This document shows positions 47,825-56,901 of a stretch of DNA of 64,000 bases, in pieces. Origin of the DNA: Zizania palustris (Eukaryota; Streptophyta; Magnoliopsida; Poales; Poaceae); contig JAAALK010000287.1 in assembly GCA_019279435.1 (NCBI GenBank), positions 65,413,144 to 65,477,143 of the forward strand, given 5' to 3'. Made by a program: the position numbers and the translations under genes. How positions within the stretch are numbered: position 1 is the first letter of the stretch; every line of letters starts with the position of its first letter. The notes beneath the pieces are model-generated. The model was not told the DNA's origin, did not search any database, and saw only the letters and a program-made list of their open reading frames with translations.

Positions 47825-48612
47825 AAGTCCCTCATGCTCATTCTCGAAACCACCCTCCATAGAAGCAGGATCCTCGACCGAAGGACTTTAGGGCTAGCCT
47901 TCACTACGCCTTCACGTCGGTAGGAGATGAGTTTGTTGGTACTCCGAAGGGGGGAGTCCGCGCCCACTGAAGCATAGAACCATTCTTGGTCCCACATCGA
48001 ATACCACTTATTGTTTACAGCCTTCGCTGCGAAGTCATCTTGGAACTCCTTCCGGAGCTAGAAGTTGGCGCTCCCGAAGGCCAAGGCCCTCTCCATGCGG
48101 TCTGCCCCCTCCCTTCGCTTTGGGTGGCAGCTCGCATCGTGGATGGCGATGAAGACGTCCGCGCGCCCCTCGTAGCCTTCGTCCCTCATGGCCCATTCGA
48201 AGATCGCCAGCCTCGCCACGGCATTTGGAGACAAGTGAGGGAGCTCGAAGTTGTATGCCTTCAGCACTTCACTCAGCATGTCCATTGCAAGCAGCCCGAG
48301 GCTGGCCTTGAAGAAGGCTTCCAAAAGAATGACCTCGTCAGCACGAGGCCTTAGGATGGTCTCTGACTTCTCCGGCACCCGGAGCTGGATCCCCTCGGAA
48401 ATCGTCCCCTCACAGACTCTACGGACAGACTCCTCCGTCGAAACCGAAGCCTTCATCTGCAGTGTTTGCTCAAACTTGTCCGATAGCGACCGAAGGTCCC
48501 TCGGCCCCAAGCGCCTCACTGCAGGCTTCGCCGCCGCTGGCGCCTGAGCCTGGACGGAGCTCGAACTCACACCCAGGGCCAAGGCTTTCTTCGTCGCATC
48601 CTTCTTCGGCAT
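47825..48612 (-). pseudogene. Older antisense accessory gene, exon 1 (interrupted by the Copia element)
   Basis: It starts at the Met of MPKKDATKKALALG (48612). Residues about 75-185 match the gene at 21394: FFKASLGLLAMDMLSEVLKA, ELPHLSPNAVARLAIFEWAM, FIAIHDASCHPK. After an in-frame TAG at 48058-48060 the frame continues (WYSMWDQEWFYASVGADSPL) to RMSMRD, where the Copia element inserted. It continues at 15849 leftward. Exon 1 of both copies ends in phase 1. A TATA box lies about 150 bp upstream. The N-terminal 70 residues differ greatly between the copies. The function is unknown. Confidence 0.75.
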
Positions 48613-49103
48613 CTTGCAGGGCTTCGACGCAAGGAGCGCTAAGAAGATGCGAGGCCGGCTTCACGCGAAGCTAAAGGTGGAGAGAAGAAGGCGAAGGATG
48701 CTGGGAGTTGGAGCAGGAAGCAAATGAGAGCGTGGGCAGAGCCATGGTGCGGTAAACCCCTTTTATAGGCGGTAAAAAATGACCACGGACCCCGCACCAA
48801 AGCGTTTTTTCACCGGTTACCCTGGCCTCCGTAGTCTATGACAGGTTGGCCCAGAGTGAATTTGAAGCGAACCGTCGCGCCCCTCGCACTGCAACGGTCA
48901 GTTTTCTGACCGTTGCGGGGTCGCTTGGGCTCCCCGAGGGCGCCCCGTCAATCTGAATAGGCATTTATTGCCTGCGCAAGTCGAAGCCACCCTTTGATCC
49001 ATGTTCTGAAGGCCAACCTTCTCCGAAGTCACATTTACTCCAGGTCATTTGTCCCGAGGCGCACGCACCCCTTCGCTCCAAAGAGCTGAGTGCGAGGGGC
49101 TAC
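48613..49103 (-). promoter_or_regulatory. Promoter of the older antisense gene and polypurine tract
   Basis: On the minus strand cctataaaagg (about 48761-48771) is a TATA box about 150 bp upstream of the ATG at 48612. At 49091-49103 gtgcgaggggctac is the plus-strand polypurine tract just before the LTR; the Tat element at 20968 has the matching tract agaggggctac. Otherwise I see nothing. Confidence 0.55.
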
Positions 49104-49956
49104 TATTGGGGGAATAAGTTTTCCCTTGAACAGGGGCCAAATGACGTCAGCCTCCGAAGGCCTCGGGCCTGGAGCCTGACACCGCCGAAGGATGAAGATG
49201 AAGCATAGTCCCTCCTGACGAGGTTATTTCCAAGCAACAGCCAGATTTGGCCTCCGGGCTCCCTTCGGAGCCGTCCATAGTCCAGCCTCCGGGCTCCTTC
49301 CGGAGCCCTATGGAGTCAAGCCTCTAGGATCCCTCCGGTCCCTTTTGGAGCCAAACCTCGAGGACCCCTCCGGTTTCCTTAGGAGCCCTCCTCCGAGAGT
49401 CAGTTCGAAGTCTAGTTCGGAGTGCTCTTCGGAGTCCACTTCGGAGTGCCCTTCGAAGCCCTCCTCGGAGTGTACTTCGTAGCGTCCTTCGGAGTACCCT
49501 CAACTGCCTCCGCATACAGGATTCCGGCAAGTACTTCGAACCAGAAGATTATCCTAGCTTCACTACAGTGTAAAACCATACTAGGGTCCCCTTGCCCCTG
49601 GTATGCTTCAGAAGTGACGTTTATCTACCACGTCTGTAAAGCTATAAAGCTGCATGTACAGTAGTCTAGCCTTTTTCCCTTTTTGCCCCTATGAAGCCTA
49701 TGGCTTGTAGAGGGCAATTTGGTATTTTCCTTTGGCCTGCGTGCCTATAAAAGTAGGGTCATGCCCTTATAATATTCAGATCGAACAGAGGCAAAACTAT
49801 GCAAAATCCACTATGAACTGGATATAGGGCTATTATCCCTCCTGGAAGGCCCGAACCATTATAAATTCTATCTTTCTCTGTGAGAACCCTTCGAGGTTCA
49901 CTCTATACACCATATACACAGAAAAACCTGTTGTAGCTAACATAATTGCTACAACA
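49104..49956 (+). repeat. 3' LTR of the older Tat-type element
   Basis: It begins tattgggggaa (expected tgttgggg; one G-to-A change) right after the polypurine tract and ends gctacaaca. A TATA box cctataaaag is at 49744-49753. U3 contains a run of ttcggagt and ctccggag words (49249-49500). No partner LTR or target duplication is visible, because the left part of this element is lost. It lies about 250 bp from the stop codon of the neprosin-family gene. Confidence 0.6.
49929..49956. repeat. Perfect 9-bp inverted repeat at the LTR end
   Basis: tgttgtagc (49929-49937) and gctacaaca (49948-49956) with a 10-bp loop. The Tat element at 20470 has a comparable hairpin at the same place with different sequence. 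Confidence 0.8.
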
Positions 49957-50180
49957 GAATGTATGATCAAAACAAAATTGACTATGGAATAAGAATTGAG
50001 CATCTGACACTGGATCCTCTAGTTGATTCAAACAAAGTTGGATTCGCCTGGACTCGAGATAAGAACACCAATAATTCTAAGACAAAAATGACAATTCAAA
50101 TGTGTGCCCTCTTTATATTTTATATTTTTCGAAGCAGCTAGTACAAGTCCATCAAATATGTAGACTGATTAATTATTCAG

Positions 50181-50186
50181 TTTATT
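50181..50186 (-). terminator. Candidate poly(A) signal of the neprosin-family gene
   Basis: aataaa on the minus strand, 22 bp after the stop codon. The interval 49957-50208 holds nothing else I recognise. Confidence 0.5.
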
Positions 50187-50208
50187 TGCAAAACAGTGGA
50201 ACATATCG

Positions 50209-53200
50209 TTAGCGTTTACCGCCAGGCCCACCATAGAGTACATGCATACCATTGTCACCACCTCCAACATCATAATATGTATATTTGGATGGAACGCTAC
50301 TTCCAGGAAAGGCTCTAATAATGTCTGGAGTAATAAACTCATTTTCCCCGTTCAGTATTCGAATGTTGTTAATATAAGCTGCTTTGCCATATCCTTCCGA
50401 AGCGAAATGACCACTGCCCATTTGAGGAGGGTTTGAAGAAGCCGTTGGACCTTGCACGAATCCGCCCCAATATGCATAGTCACCATAATGCCTCATGAAA
50501 CGGAAATTCCTCTTTGGCCAGTATCCGATATTCTCTTTGCCGTACGACAACCACCAGTTACTAGTGTCTGGGTCCTAAAACAAATCAAGATTATGAGTCC
50601 GTTGGTTGTGTTTTTTTCGATCAGCATTCCATCTAAAAATCAGTTGAACAAAACAACCAAATCTAGCAACACTGGTTTGTAAAAAGCACAAGATTCATAA
50701 AGTACAAAATAAAAGTTCTAAATATACATAAATTTTCAACCAACTGCAATTAAGCATAATCATAAAAAGTATTTACCTACCGTGTCCTTCATAAGTGATA
50801 TTGTTTCATTTTTTCTTTGCTCCTGGTTACTTTTTTTTCAGATGAATATATTTGGAAATGCAAATTAGATGAATATATTTGGAGAATTTTATGGTGCTCT
50901 AAAATTTTGTAGACCATCCAATATGTATATTGTAATTCAATGGTTCCGTTTTTAAAATCAGTAATCTATTAACTTATAGAGGTAATATGTGAGAGAACAT
51001 TTCATTAATACATGCAGATTCAATTCTAATAGACTTCGGTGATGTACATAGGAAAATTTGCATGCTAATAGCTTAATTGTTATATGCACTAGAAAAAGAA
51101 ATTAATTAACAAACTGTACATGCGAGTGATATACATGCAGATTACTTTCCATAATCAACACAATTTATAGCCTGCTAGTCCATTTTATTTTTTAATTAAT
51201 TATCTTAAACACAATTAATCTATGGTCTAGATTAGCTTCAACTATTACCTCACTAAGAGGTAACAGTATACTGGATCCAAATATTTAACTTATTTTAATG
51301 GCATTATATCAGTGAATTATTCCTTTAAGAAATTATCTCTATGGGAATCGATCATAAGTAACTCGACTAATGTCGTAGTGAATTGTTTAATTTAACAAGT
51401 AAACAAAAAGCAAGTAAATACTAACATGCACATATTAAGACTATACCACCTGGGCAAATCTATTCAAAAATCAAGTCATGAACCTTCATGTGTATTGCAA
51501 CAATTTCGAAGTGTAGAATTGTACCTTAAGAATAGAAACATTTATAACATACTGTTTTCCGTTATAAACAGATACGGGATGTATTCTTCCTCCTAGACCA
51601 ACTCTCCGACTAACTTGTATGAAACCTTGACAACTGTGATCAATGCAGGATTTCACTTGAAACTCATCATCCTGTTATCAAAAATGAGTTCTAAAGTTAA
51701 TAAGGATCATAACAAATTACTCTTTGATTTCTTATACATGTCATTCTTAGACTCATCCGCAATAATTAATAAATCTATTAAAACATTTTTCCTCCTTGCT
51801 TATTTTGCTTTAGAAAAGATCATTTGTTTGTTTGTGATAGGGGTGATACTTTTTTGATAAAAAATGAAAGAAAATATAAAAAAATCATACAAGTTCTTAA
51901 ACGATTTCTAACTAAGACAAACGATTTATGTAAGGAATAATTTGGAGTGTATTTATAACAACACCATTATAAAATTTCAATAGTCCACTACATAACAGTT
52001 GTTTACTGAAAAAATGTTTAATGCCTTACCCACTTAATATGGAACCTAGGATGGCTATCACCACTTAAGCTTGGAAACACCCAAGAGCCAGCACCTATCC
52101 CAACTGGACGATCTTTTGGTCCATTAGAAATCTGCAACCATGATGCACTAAGATCTTTGCTCGTTTCATTCACATAAGGCGCATAAACATTTATTGATGC
52201 CTGTGTTCCATATATCAATCGATCATCCCAATATTTGATTCCTGCTTCCTATAAGGATGGAATACAAAGATTAACATCATAAACACTACAGGAGTCGTAT
52301 GAGTTGAAAAAAACTATTGGCATTGACATCCTCACGTTGCACAATATTTTCTTACTTATACATGTTTGCAGTGCGTCGACTGAACAAATTTTATTACATA
52401 GATCAACCTTTTCATAGTGAATTGTATATGATCCCTTCGACAGTATCGAAACAACATTAATAATGTATCTTTTGGAATGAACGATGTGAAAGTTTCAGAA
52501 TAAACACTAGTTAGTTATTACCTAAACCAATAATGAAAGATTTGTTTTGAGAGAAAAATTACCTCAAATTGTTCACCATTGCTAGCCAGCGTGCTGCCTG
52601 CATGTTGTACTGCCATGTTGTCTACATTGTTGCGCAGTATTGGAACTGTTCCAATGGGGCAGTCGATAATAGACAGTTGTGCTTCGGAGACTTCTGGTAG
52701 TGATGAGGATTCGATGTCGAACCCAAATGGAAAAGAGCTTGGTTCCATCTGTTTCACATACAGCTAGAACTTGATCACCACACAATAAATTATTCCGTGG
52801 GCACATCAACTTAATAAAAGCAATCCGACAAGGAATAGTTTTAATTTGCATGTTCCAATGATGAATCACTGATAGAAAACAACTATTTGTTTGACTTTTA
52901 ATGATAAATAAAAGTCCACGGAGTAGAGAAAGAATAATGGTTACATTCTTAAAAAAGCAGAAGCATGATATGAAGTGTTGGGAATATGAGTAATGAAACG
53001 ATTTTTCTATCAGGATTTTGCCAACAATTTGCAATCTATGTACCGTATAATCATGAATTTGAAAGAACTTGCATACCTTATTTGCAAAATTAAATAACTT
53101 AAATCACATATTTATGGAGTCTTACCTGAATTTTATGGTCTCTCAACAATGGATGTTTCATTGCTGGTTGCTGATAAACATCAACACAATCATAGATATC

Positions 53201-53448
53201 TCCATCTTCTGCCTACTTTGATGTTTCCTATGCTTATTAGCCATCCAATATTGCTAAATATATAAACGAATAAATATTCTTACTCATACCCGGATAGCCC
53301 TAATAATAACATTTTGACTTGTAAGGATTTGACTGGCGTTTTCTCCTTTGTTCACGTATTTGACCTCTTTTGCTCCCATGATTAGAACAAGATATGATAA
53401 GAGGAGGGCCACTCTGACAGCATTATATTCTTTCATGATGGAAATCAT
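50209..53448 (-). CDS. Neprosin-domain protein (DUF239 family), six exons, apparently intact
   Basis: Exons, in order of translation: 53448-53290, 53212-53126, 52748-52563, 52248-52030, 51671-51525, 50574-50209. All junctions are gt/ag and all fall between codons; total 387 residues. Residues about 13-26 (VALLLSYLVLIMGA) form a signal peptide, so the product is probably secreted. The activation-peptide domain (Neprosin_AP) covers exons 2-3: EDGDIYDCVDVYQQPAMKHP, then IDCPIGTVPILRNN. The neprosin domain covers exons 4-6: YGTQASINVYAPYV, CIDHSCQGFIQVS, NWWLSYGKENIGYWP, QMGSGHFASEGYGKAAYI. Neprosin is a glutamic prolyl endopeptidase. Here the positions I believe hold the two catalytic Glu read IGAGSW and WGGFV, so activity is doubtful. 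Met5 (53436) is an alternative start, since the TATA box is close to Met1. Confidence 0.93.
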
Positions 53449-53480
53449 AAGTGATATATTTCATAGTATGTAGCCAATTT

Positions 53481-53487
53481 ATTTATA
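53481..53487 (-). promoter_or_regulatory. TATA box of the neprosin-family gene
   Basis: tataaat on the minus strand, 33 bp before the first ATG. With the usual 30-bp spacing transcription would begin just before that ATG, leaving almost no 5' leader, so the Met at 53434-53436 may be used. Confidence 0.55.
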
Positions 53488-53540
53488 GGTTCAGAAGGAT
53501 ATCTCTAATGCAGTGGTTGTTATTCAAGAGGTAATATATT

Positions 53541-53722
53541 ATAATTAATGCATTGAAAAGATATTGTAGTTAATGTCTTAAAAAGATATTGCAATTAATG
53601 CAATGAAAAGATATTGCAATTACTGTGTTAAAAAGATATTGCAATTAATTCATTGAAAAGATATTGCAATTAAATCATTAAAAAATATTGCAATTTATGT
53701 TTTAAAAATATTGCAGTTAATG
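53541..53722. repeat. 25-bp minisatellite upstream of the neprosin-family gene
   Basis: About seven units with core aaaagatattgcaattaatg, spaced 25 bp (for example at 53581, 53606, 53631 and 53656), decaying toward 53722. Purely AT-rich, with no coding capacity. Confidence 0.85.
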
Positions 53723-54230
53723 CCCATATATGCAGTGCCCTTAGTGTTAATTGCGCTAGATATAATATTGCAATTAATGATCATATATATTATTTCTTAT
53801 TCCCTACTATTCTTATACAAGTAATTCTAACCCGCGCAACTCTTTTCTAAATATGAATTATTCTACTATATAATTGGTGAATGATTTACTCATCTCATTT
53901 ACTAATCTAATCAATTTCAACCGTTGATTCTTTATTCGTCATCACGACTGTTCCATCTATCTCTCATCCCCATCCTCCTTCCTCTCTCTCCCTAACCATA
54001 GTGCCACCGCCTCCCTCCCATCTCCAACACGCCGCCTCCCCCTTCACCTCCCCTTAGACGGCGTCGTCCCTCTCGTCATTCCCCTCACCCTGCTCAGGCG
54101 CCCCAGTAACAGCGCACAACACTCCTTGCACCAGCCCGCCCCGCCCCACCTCTCCCCTACACGGCAGCCACCGGACGCCCTGGTGCCTGCGTGTCACAGC
54201 TGCAGCTACGCCATCGACTGGAGGGGAAAA
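53723..54230. other. Intergenic spacer with a C-rich stretch
   Basis: AT-rich to about 53900, then pyrimidine-rich and GC-rich from 53940 to 54220. No gene is supported. The C-rich part could be an old gene leader or element fragment. Confidence 0.5.
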
Positions 54231-54488
54231 TGTTGGCTGAATTATGATTGGAGGGAAGCCTTCATTTGTATGGAATACGCTTTGTAAATAAGAATGCATA
54301 AAACTCTGGACGAATACGTACTCGAGGCATAGGATAGTTGGTGGATGGATGGTTATAGAGGAGGGCGCCTGTGAATTGGGCGTCACGAAAAGAGAATACA
54401 ACAGAATTCCTCCCTCGCGTTGAGTCTGGTGCTCGTAGGTTCTTCCTCTGCTCCGACAAACTCCCGGTTGCCGGCGAGGAACGTAACA
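54231..54488 (+). repeat. Short 5' LTR of a Reina-like Gypsy element
   Basis: Starts tgttggctga and ends cgtaaca, 258 bp, followed 3 bp later by a mutated initiator-Met primer site. Short LTRs are usual for Reina elements. The 3' LTR is outside the window. Confidence 0.65.
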
Positions 54489-54491
54489 ACC

Positions 54492-54503
54492 TAGTATCAG
54501 AGC
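54492..54503 (+). promoter_or_regulatory. Primer-binding site, initiator tRNA-Met type, one mismatch
   Basis: tagtatcagagc against the usual tggtatcagagc; the change is G to A. Confidence 0.7.
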
Positions 54504-54620
54504 TTGGTACACGTATTGTGCGCTTGAATCTATTGGTCCGCCGGTAAAATCGCCTCCAGGGTTTGACAGATTCATAGTTAGCGTAGGATCCTGGCACGCC
54601 AATCTCTACAAGTTCGGCAG

Positions 54621-55616
54621 GTGCTGTCAGCACTTGAGGCTATGGAGGAGCGAATGATGGAGGTGGTCTCTACTCTGGTGGTGAAGGTAGAAAGGATGGA
54701 GTTGACTCAAGGGAAGATGGTGGAAACCATGGAGCAAATCAGGATTAAAGTGGACTTAACAATGAATACGCTGGGGCAAGTGCAGCAAGAACAAGCCCGG
54801 AGTCAAGAAAACACATGTATACCTCCTGGTGATCACTCCTCTCACTCATATGTTCAGATTGAGGGTGTTGATAGAGAGAGAGAGAGTGGGGATCATCATC
54901 AGCACAGGTGGTTACCACCGAAAATGGATTTGCAGAAATTTGAAGGATCATATGTAAGGGTTTGGTTGGATCAGTGTCTCACATTTTTTGATCTGTATCA
55001 AATCCTTGATGGATTTAAAGTGGATGCTTCATCTCTCAATTTGACTGGTAAGGCCGCGAATTGGTATAAGGCCTGGAAACAATACTTTGGTTGTTATACT
55101 TGGGAAGATTTTAGTATTGCCATTCGGAATGAATTTGAAGCTAACACGGAATGTATTAGAATGAACGAGATGATGCGTCTTAAACAGACTGGCACTGTTG
55201 ATGAGTATAAGGGACAATTTGATGAGCTATTTTATCAGCTACGACTCTATGAGGATGCTGGGGCTAGAGAATTATGGTTGGTAGGCCAGTTTGTCGAGGG
55301 TCTAAAGGACGACTTATGTCTACATGTTCAATCCCAACTTTCCCGCATTGTCAACAACGCTTACCACCTTGCACTGGCTAAAGAGGGAATATCTGAGACA
55401 GGGGACAACAAGAAGAAATGGGGACCTAAGTTGGGAGTAGCAACTAAAGAAGGGGATAAGCCTAAATTTGGCTCTGGAGAGATCTGGAAGGTTCAACAAC
55501 TCAAGGAGTATCGTCGGGCAAATGGGTTATGCTTCAAGTGTGGTAAAAAATACTCACCCACTCATGCTTGTACTATCCCAAAAGTAACTCAAATGCATGC
55601 AATGGATACAGGTTGA
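54621..55616 (+). CDS. gag: Reina-like Gag, open reading frame intact
   Basis: 331 open residues. A coiled-coil N-terminus (MEERMMEVVSTLVVKVERME) leads to the retrotransposon gag core at about residues 95-260 (WLPPKMDLQKFEGSYVRVWL, ANWYKAWKQYFGCYTWEDFS, GQFVEGLKDDLCLHVQSQLS). A zinc knuckle CFKCGKKYSPTHAC is near residue 310. In Reina elements Gag and Pol share one frame; here a stop at 55614-55616 ends Gag and the protease frame starts in another register at 55568, so the polyprotein is broken. Confidence 0.85.
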   Translation: MLSALEAMEERMMEVVSTLVVKVERMELTQGKMVETMEQIRIKVDLTMNTLGQVQQEQARSQENTCIPPGDHSSHSYVQIEGVDRERESGDHHQHRWLPPKMDLQKFEGSYVRVWLDQCLTFFDLYQILDGFKVDASSLNLTGKAANWYKAWKQYFGCYTWEDFSIAIRNEFEANTECIRMNEMMRLKQTGTVDEYKGQFDELFYQLRLYEDAGARELWLVGQFVEGLKDDLCLHVQSQLSRIVNNAYHLALAKEGISETGDNKKKWGPKLGVATKEGDKPKFGSGEIWKVQQLKEYRRANGLCFKCGKKYSPTHACTIPKVTQMHAMDTG

Positions 55617-56901
55617 ATACTCATGAAATTTTGTCAGATGACTTAATGGATGTGTTTTCTGCTGGTATTTTGTTGGAAGACACCAATCTGACATTTTTGT
55701 CTACAAATGCTATGGGGGGCCTTCAGGAACCTAGCACAATTCAGTTACAAGTTTTTGTCCAAAGGAAGGAATTGCTGTTCTTGATTGATTCAGGCAGTTC
55801 ACATAGCTTCCTTAATGCTTCACTGGTGGATGAGTTGCACCTGATAGTTCAAGAAATTCCCTCTATGGAGGTTAGAGTGGCCAATGGAAAATCCTTATAT
55901 TGCTCACAGTATGTTCCCCAATTTGAATGGTTGGTGCAAGGTAAAACGTTTCGTCGTAACATGAAAGTTTTGTCACTTGGGGGTTATGACGCAATTTTAG
56001 GTATGGATTGGCTGGAAATCGATAGTTCTATGGAGTGTGACTCGGTGCGCAAGTGTGTTACATTTGATTATAAAGGTCAAGCTATTACATTTGCAAGGGG
56101 TTACACTTCGGACACATGACATTATTGAACCCATTTCAGTACACCAATTACTCAAGGAACATAGGAGTAATAGCATTTGGGTTGTGGCAGTGGTCCATAC
56201 TTTAGAGGAGGTGACACTAGTGCCTGTTCCTTCTGAAAAACAAGGTGTTCTGGATTAGTTCAATTATGTGTTTTAGTCGAGCACTCAATTACCTCCACTT
56301 CGTAAATTTGATCATGCAATTACTATGTTGCCCAACACTGTTCCTGTTAATACACGACCATACCACTATTCACCTGCTCAAAAGGACGAAATTGAGAAAC
56401 AAATGGCTGAAATGTTATAATCTGGTTTGGTGGTGGAAAGTTACAGTCTGTTTGCTTCCCCCGTCTTGTTGGTGAAGAAGAAGGACAGCGCACAACGGTT
56501 CTGTATTGATTATCGCAAGCTCAATTCGGTCCCTATAAAGAACAAGTTCCCTTTGCTAGTAATTGATGAGTTATTGGATGAGTTAGGAGGTTCTCAGTAC
56601 TTCTCTAAATTGGACTTAAAAAGTAGATATCATAAAATTCGGATGCGAGAGGACGATGAGGCAAAAATGGCTTTTCATACTATTCATGACCATTTTCAGT
56701 TTCGTGTCATGCCTTTTGGTTTGACAAATGCTCCTGCAACATTTCAGTGCTTGATAAATTCAGTGTTTGGTCCTTATATGAGGAAATTTGTCTTGGTCTT
56801 TATGGATGACATCCTTGTGTACAACACTTCCCTGTCTGATCATGCCCATCATCTCACACAAGTCCTAACCATTTTACAACAGAATCAGTTATATGCCAAA
56901 T
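55568..56901 (+). pseudogene. pol: Reina-like protease and RT, cut by the Tekay insertion
   Basis: 55568-56119 is the aspartic protease: LLFLIDSGSSHSFLNASLVD, then YDAILGMDWLE. A frame change near 56100-56245 precedes the linker with PLRKFDHAITML. A TAA at 56417-56419 (EML*SGLV, one C-to-T step from Gln) comes before the RT block to 56901: FCIDYRKLNSVPIKNKFPL, KLDLKSRYHKIRM and the intact catalytic FMDDILVY. RT stops at YAKL, where the LTR starting at 56902 is inserted. RNase H and integrase are beyond the window. Confidence 0.88.

Noticed and set aside
49959..50141. 60-codon plus-strand frame next to the LTR
   Set aside because: It lies in the AT-rich 3' flank of the neprosin-family gene, antisense to its expected 3' UTR; no similarity recognised.
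53541..53722. Regular short repeats that could suggest a CRISPR array
   Set aside because: Units are contiguous with no unique spacers, in a plant genome: a minisatellite.
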